NCBI RefSeq assembly: GCF_041381155.1
Contig: NC_091142.1
Location: forward strand, 39,605,604-39,669,603
DNA from: Argopecten irradians
Lineage: Eukaryota; Mollusca; Bivalvia; Pectinida; Pectinidae
Direction of reading: 5' to 3'
DNA length: 64,000 bases
Each line of letters begins with the position of its first letter. Within the stretch, counting starts at the first letter, position 1. A program made the position numbers and the translations under genes. Positions 57,690 to 64,000 of the stretch are shown one piece after another. The notes under the pieces are model-generated. The model saw only the letters and a program-made list of their open reading frames with translations. It was not told where the DNA came from and did not search any database.

Positions 57690-58265
57690 ACTATGTCCGT
57701 GGTTACATTTCCACGCAGCCTCGCTTTCAATGCTTTCAACTTTTCTTTATTTCAATGGTCAGAACTGGGGAAAACGTAAGCAGAACTTGACTGTCGTATT
57801 AATATGTGAGAACTTTTGGAAGGCCAATGAACGCATTTAGACTGGTTTTTCTTTGCCTGACTATTTACTTTAAAGTAAGCAGGCGAAGATTGTGGTTTTT
57901 TAATTTTCTTATTATGTCTAATTTTACTTATTGTCCACTGTTTTATGTCAGTTCTGTAGTTTTAGTGCAACTAAAAAGATATAAACAGATACAGGAAAAA
58001 AGTCATTCGATTGATCAAAGATGACTATTAAACTTCAACTTTAAATCTTTGATCTAGGTTTAAATTGTCACAGTTAGATGCAAATGTGAAGTTTAAAAAA
58101 AATTGCTAAGGTTTCTCCAGAATATTTTCTACTAACTCTCTCAAAATAATAATTTTGTTGTCTTATGAATGAACATCAATTGGAGCTACCTAGAGTCAGA
58201 ACAAAACCGGGTACCAGGTATGTTTTTTTGAAGCCTACTTTCTATGAGGCCGCAGTCTGCCAAAT
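57690..58265 (+). pseudogene. Decayed LINE reverse-transcriptase fragment
   Basis: A frame at 57806-58021 includes FLIMSNFTYCPLFYVSSVVL and KRYKQIQEKS, resembling the LINE RT tail consensus (ILSNFNYCPLVW ... KLEKIQERAL). Further on, LELPRVRTKPGTRYVF at about 58175-58225 continues the same region in another frame. Multiple frame breaks show it is dead. It follows directly on the ~81-bp repeat derived from the same kind of sequence. Confidence 0.6.
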
Positions 58266-59070
58266 TTCATTTGAAGAAGGTAGATCGGACTGTTGGATGA
58301 TCCCATATGCTCTTGTGCCTTGTGTACAATGTCACTATGTTTAATTGTCTTCATTTTCTTAGTTTAGCAACCATATCACATGCCAAATTCTTCGTATCAG
58401 TTTTTTTATTGTTTGCTTGCTTTTATGTTTTATTGCAAAGATCACTTCTAAAGGAATATACAGCACAACTTAAAACTCGTATCTATTCTTTTATTTATCT
58501 ATTTTTTTTTATGTATATAAACAATTCCCCACTGCTTCTGACTTACGCTAACATACCTATCCTATGTTGGCATATATCATGCCAATGTTTCTTTGGGTAT
58601 GTTAGCATATAAAACTCTTGTAGTGTCTATCCTTATTTTAAATAGCACCTGTATGATATACATATTCCAATTTGTTATAAACCTTTTATAACCTCTCCTA
58701 AATTACTTTCATTATATGTGATATTTGTTTGTGTTATTATCTGTCTTGAATCTACAACGTTCAATATTAATTAAACAAACAACCTCGATATTCAACTTAA
58801 TTTTAAATGCCTCTCACTTCCCTTTTCAAGCGTTTCACGATAGCAAGCATTTAAGATACGAATTTCATAAAAAATAAGTAAATGTTTGAAGATTCTTGAT
58901 AATGTTAGATTAAGAATGTTGATCTTAATTCCAGATAAATCATAACACACTTAGTTGGTGGTACAACTGTATTTTAACACTCCTAATAATCTCCTTATAA
59001 AAAACTCAATATGGTAACTTTTTTCTATATAAGAGTGCAAACAAATGCCCATTTAGATAGTGTTATATTA
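58266..59070. other. Intergenic, nothing recognised
   Basis: AT-rich DNA. A hydrophobic 101-codon frame at 58307 has no family resemblance that I can see. Confidence 0.35.
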
Positions 59071-59365
59071 CCGAAGCATGCCGCCGAAGACACCAAGAAA
59101 CACACCCAACCCGGTCATATTACTGACAATGGGCGAACCAGCCGTCCTATTCCATTAATGCTAAGCGCTAAGCTGAGGAGCAGTAACTACACTGACATCA
59201 ATTAAAAAAAATCACCAATAGTTTGTAGTTAAATAGCCGGTCATTCATAAAGCCAAAGACGCCCCCAAGATGTAACACCTAATACCGGCGCGGGTCACAT
59301 TATAACTGACAACGGACAAAAACACCATTCGTACCCCACTCACTGTTTGTGTCCCACCTATCCTT
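59071..59365. repeat. Two diverged copies of a CACCCAACCCGGTCATATTA-type repeat
   Basis: Copies at about 59075-59195 and 59255-59365 share GCCGAAGACACC, CCCGGTCATATTACTGACAA and GGGCGAACCAG-like blocks. They look like a decayed dispersed repeat. Confidence 0.45.
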
Positions 59366-59689
59366 ATGCCTGAAATGTGAAAATGTAGCGACTAGAAATT
59401 TGTACTTTTTATAGACTATGATGTGTTCGATCAAGGGAACAGAACGCAGTGACCAAATATACGATTTTTCCAATTCCCAACCCACATTGAGTGTTACCAT
59501 CACCAGTGTTACCTTAAATAAAAAAAATAAAACAAAATAAAATATCCACCCAAAAGAGCTATTTATATAAAATCTTTTTTTATAAGAGAGTGCGTTTACA
59601 TTCATCTGGTCTTATCCGTATTAAGAATAAACGTCTATTGATTAATCTTTTGCTGTTTTAGTTTTGTTGTAAATTTTGTAGTGACTTTT

Positions 59690-59860
59690 CACCAAAAGCT
59701 GAAAGGCCTATAGACCTGATATTTTATTTGGCCTGTAGGATGCTGACATAAATGACTACAAAGGTTGTCACACTGTGAATGACATTGACCTTCATTCAAT
59801 ATCAAGGTCAAATGGGCCAAAACTCCGCCAAACTACTCCAAAACAACACTTAAACAAACT
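59690..59860. repeat. Fragment related to family B units
   Basis: ATTGACCTTCATTCAATATC followed by AAGGTCAAATGGGCC is the inverse of the family B core (GACCTTGAATGAAGGTCAAG). One degraded unit. Confidence 0.5.
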
Positions 59861-60078
59861 ACTCAAAAACTAGAGGAAGACTTTAAAGTATTTCTTTGTC
59901 AAGTTTTGAAAGGAATTGTAGACCGAGCACACGCACCTTAAAAAACTTGGACCTCACAGCTTACCGCATGTTGAGATAAAAGGTCTTTTTGATAAGAATG
60001 ACCTGGTTGAACCAGAATTCCTTGTTGTTGAATAGCCCTGTTCCAGTCGTTGTCCCGTCCAGGTTTCCAGTGACAATG

Positions 60079-61965
60079 TTCTTGTTGTCATTATCTTTTG
60101 TTTTAATATTTTTTCAACCCATTTTTTCATCCATTTTTTCAAACGAAACCGTGTGTATATAATTCCATGTTTTTTTTTCCGTTTTTTATAAGAATAACAA
60201 AGCATCAGTATAATATTATATCTAACGTTTTTACTAGAAACAAACTCAGCGGGGGATTATACGTCACAACAGTGGAATGGGTTTATTGGTTATAACAAAT
60301 CGTTATTTTTTTTTTTGTTCTGTAAAAACCATTCGCTCATATTGATTAATACCCGCCTGCCCAATTTCACATACGACTGAATGAGTAGCATATTAACGAT
60401 TACCATAAAATTGCGGATACTTATATCGTAGATAATCATATTCCGTAAAAGTGGATAAATTCTGACCTCCAAGACCTGCCTTAAACGCTCAGCATAAATT
60501 CTAAAGGGAATGAGATGACCCATGGTTTTCTCGCCCGTTCAGTCGTGGGTGTTGCTGTTTAGTGTCATTGTCGGCATGTATCGGTTGAGATGGCACTGTA
60601 AAAATGACATGAGGGATTTCGACTTTTACCAAAACGAGTCCGTGAGAAATCACTCTTATTTACTATTATCAAAATCATCTATAGATCAGACAACAACGTA
60701 AGACGTGTGCGACCCTGTATGCGTATCTCAAAACTCTATATTGGTTTGAAAGCTTTCTCGCAGTTTTCCGTCTCTCGTTACTTTCATTGAATTGTTTACA
60801 GAAATCCGTTAAAACTGATTTTTACCAACCAACCAACTAAACTGCTGGTCTCCTGTAGTATAATTTAGCTAAACACAGATGTTTCTTAGTGGATTAACAT
60901 TTTCTTACCAAATTAGCATTATCGTTGTGGTGGTTTTCACTTCAGTTCAGTCTGAAATGAGCTTGTACTTTGCTCGTTTACACGATCATTGACTTGTTTA
61001 CATCTTCAAATATGCCGCTGATGGAAGTTGAACCGACAATTCTTCTTGCACTTAATGGTCTGTCATTCAAGCGAAGTTCATCAAAACCGCCCATCATATA
61101 TTGAATTGTCCAACTTTCTTGAGCTCAGCAGGTAAGGTGTAAGAATTGTAACCTGCTGCTCCAATTGCAGATTGTAAAAGGCGAGTAAATTTAGGTTCCT
61201 TATATTTTTCCTTCTTCTGAACTTTACATTACTTCTTCCTATTAATCTATCCCTTGCTTTTAATATTAGGTTATTAATATAAAGCGAATACTAAAAACCC
61301 AATCTACAAAACCAAATATTTGGAGATGATGTACAGGTTAAAAGTTCCTTTATCTAACAAAGCCCCAAAAATGTAATCATAACAAAAAATTCACTCTGAC
61401 AAATGGTTACCCCCGGAACAGCTGAACCCCCCCCGTTTCACGATAGAAATAATTTTTTTTTTATTCTTTCTCCAATATAAAAACAAAGTCAATGTATCTC
61501 TAAAAAATCAGAAATATAACATAGGTTCTGGGCTTGGCTTTGGAAATATATCCATTTTAAATTTGTCGATTCAAGTAAATGAAATGCTCAATGTATTTGT
61601 TAACGAACAGCGTTTTATTACAAAATTTTACCCAGCTATTATAGGCACTCTGATGATACAGGAATATACATCAATTAACCTTGTGTAATGGAATTCATAT
61701 TATTTAAATATTTGCTAGCTGAAATTCAAGTATGTACAAACGTCCATTACTTTTAATAAACCAATTTTGGCAAGCAAATGTCATTCTACAAAGGTTATTA
61801 CGGAGTTTCATGAAATTACTGAATAAACCAATTGAATCTAATTAACTTCCTCGTTTCCATTATGGTTCAAATTTAATTACGTTTTACCTATAGTTGTTAA
61901 TTTGGCGTCAAAGCATGACATGTCAATGATTTGTTTGTTGCACATGTATTGAAAAAGCGCAACTT
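60079..61965. repeat. Duplicated segment D, copy 1
   Basis: It aligns over almost its whole length with 62159-63785, for example TTCTTGTTGTCATTATCTTT at both starts and GCGTCAAAGCATGACATGTC at both ends. On the minus strand it contains a coding-like stretch with LLQSAIGAAGYNSYTLPAEL (about 61195-61110) and SISGIFEDVNKSMI (about 61040-60990) that I do not recognise. Frames are broken. Confidence 0.8.
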
Positions 61966-62158
61966 CACATGTAAAAACTTTTTATACTAAAAAAATACTT
62001 GACATAACATGCTTTTGTTGTCATATATGTGAAATTGTGTCACATTATAACATGAAATGGGCAAATTAAATCCTCATAAATAACTTCAAGCACAAGTTCT
62101 CATTAACATGATAATATCTGGCCTAAAACTCTTAAGTCAAGTAAATGTCACTCTTAAG

Positions 62159-63785
62159 TTTCTTGTTGTCATTATCTTTTGTTTTAATATTTTTCACGAA
62201 ACCGTGGTATATAATTCATGTTTTCGTTTTTATTAGAATAACAAGCAGAAGTATACGTCACAACAGTAAATGGTTTATTGGTTATAACAAATCGTTATTT
62301 TTTTTTTGTTCTGTAAAAACATCATCATATTGATTAATACCCTCCTGCCCAATTTCACTACGTGAATGAGTAGCATATTACGATTACCATAAAATTGCGG
62401 ATACTTTATCTAGATAATCATATTCCGTAAAAGTGATAAATTCTGCTCCAGACCTGCTTAACGCTCAGCATAAATTCTAAAGGGAATGAGATGACTGGTT
62501 CGCCCGTTCAGTCGGTGGGTGTGCTGTTTAGTGTCATTGTCGGCATGTATCGGTGAGATGGCACTGTAAAAAGAATGAGGGGATTTCGACTTTTACCAAA
62601 ACGAGTCCGGAGGAAATCCACTCTTATTTACTATTATCAAAATCATATAGATCAGACAACAACGAGACGTGTGCGACCCTGTATGCGTATCTCAAACTCT
62701 ATATTGGTTTGAAAGCTTTCTCGCAGTTTCTCTTCGTTACTTTCATTGAATTGTTTACAAAATCCGTTAAAACTGATTTTTACCAACCAACACTGCTGGT
62801 CTCCTGTAGTATAATTTAGCTAAACACAGATTTTCTTAGTGGATTACATTTTCTTACCAAATTAGCATTATCGTTGTGTGGTTTTTCAACTTCAGTCTGG
62901 AAATGGCTTGTACTTGCTCGTTTACAGATCATTGACTTGTTTACATCTTCAAATATGCCGCTGATGGATTGAACCGACAATTCTTCTTTCACTGGTCTGT
63001 CATTCAAGCGGTTCATCAAAACCGCCACATATTTGATTGTCCAACTTTCTTGAGCTCAGCAGGTAAGGTGTAAGAATTGTACCTGCTGCTCCAATTGCAG
63101 ATTGTGAAAGGCGAGTAAATTTAGGTTCTTATCTTTTTCCTTCTTCTGAACTTACATTCTTCTTCCTATTAATCTATCCCTTGCTGTTAATATTAGGATA
63201 TCAATATAAAGCAAACTAAACCAACTTCCTTTATCTAACAAAGCCCCATCAGACAAATATTTGGAGATGATGTACAGGTAAAAGTTCACGTAATAATATA
63301 CATGTATAGTTTTGTAAATATAAAGGGCCCATCGATCTGGAGTTATAACAGTCTTAAATGTCAATATCAAAGTTAAGAGTCAAATAACACAACAACTCAT
63401 TCTGACAAATGGTTATCCCCCGGAAAGATCTACTTAAGATGCAGAAATAAATTTTATTCTGTTCTCCAATATAAACAACGTCAATGTACTCTCGGATCAG
63501 ATGATATAACTATAGGTTCTGGGCTGTGGCAGTGGAAATATCCATTTGTAAATATTGTCGAAGGAAATGAATCTTACTTTTAAAAATTTGCGAGACTTGG
63601 CAAGCAAATTTTTAAACGGCTAGTTTCATGAAATACTAATAACACCAATTGAACTAATTAATGACTTCCATTTTTAGTATTTCCCATGGTTACAAATTTA
63701 ATATACGTTTTACCTATATTGTTAATTGGCGTCAAAGCATGACATGTCAATGAGTGTTCTGTCCTGCACATGTATTGAAAAGCGC
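62159..63785. repeat. Duplicated segment D, copy 2 (shorter, many small deletions)
   Basis: It is the same content as copy 1, about 260 bp shorter through many one- to four-base deletions, with a local rearrangement near 63220-63290. The coding-like minus-strand stretch is open here at 62816-63028 (RLNDRPVKEELSVQSISGIF, then EDVNKSMI). The two copies have different lesions. Confidence 0.8.
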
Positions 63786-64000
63786 GGCAGGTCATATGGC
63801 ACCGCAGTGACATAAACTATTGCACGAACTAACTTTCTGATAATATGAAATATATACTCTTATAACTTCAAATGCCAATTATCCTCATGGTGATTGGACT
63901 TGAGCAAGTCTCTGCAGTCGTTGATGTATTTTGGCGTCTGCAGCCTGCTGGTATAAGTATAAATATAGTGCATCAGTATACAGCTATCCACATTAACACG

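Overview
This is eukaryotic nuclear DNA, very probably from a bivalve mollusc. It has long introns with GT/AG junctions and AT-rich intergenic DNA. It also carries several repeat families typical of bivalve genomes: elements with a CAAGAG(A/G) terminus, internal tandem units of about 145-157 bp and (GGAC)n tracts. The species cannot be fixed from the sequence alone; the bivalve assignment rests on repeat character. There are no operons, Shine-Dalgarno sites or CRISPR arrays.

Two genes can be reconstructed exon by exon, and they converge. (1) Elongin B runs on the + strand at 1772-8233, with four coding exons and 120 aa. Its first coding exon contributes only the initiator ATG. (2) An ADAD1/Tenr-like protein runs on the - strand at 39495-16514, with twelve coding exons and 646 aa. 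All twelve junction phases agree and the CDS is 1941 nt. It has two dsRNA-binding domains followed by an adenosine-deaminase (ADAR-type) domain. In that domain the catalytic His and Glu are replaced by Tyr and Leu, while both zinc-ligand Cys residues and much of the inositol-hexakisphosphate pocket are kept. It is therefore predicted to bind RNA without deaminating it. Nothing in the sequence links the two genes functionally.

Layout: 1-560 is a decayed LINE ORF2 tail; 921-1263 is a TTAA-bounded MITE; 1772-8654 is elongin B, whose intron 1 holds a 2.8-kb TIR element with nested repeats; 8655-13287 is intergenic; 13288-16331 is a 41-bp minisatellite of about 74 copies ending 180 bp from the ADAD1-like stop codon. 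The span 16514-39495 is the ADAD1-like gene, and nearly every long intron holds a mobile element: a hAT-like element with an 8-bp TSD, a TA-flanked TIR element, a MITE split by a tandem-repeat element, and three elements with about 157-bp internal units. A further TIR element (39574-41022) sits just upstream of its start codon. From 41 to 47.4 kb there are foldback elements, including two nearly perfect hairpins of about 150 bp, plus MITEs. From 47851 to 55785 there is a 42-bp satellite that is homogeneous to about 52.1 kb and then abruptly indel-rich. From 56220 to 57280 an ~81-bp tandem repeat seems to derive from a LINE reverse-transcriptase tail. The end of the window (60079-63785) is two adjacent diverged copies of one 1.6-1.9 kb segment.

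Most long open frames here (for example 583 aa at 47974-49725) are by-products of satellites whose unit length is a multiple of three, and are not genes. I see no multi-gene system. The most biologically interesting content is the pseudo-deaminase with two dsRBDs, the inverted repeats inside its own introns, and the arrays of YY1-like palindromes in the tandem-unit elements.
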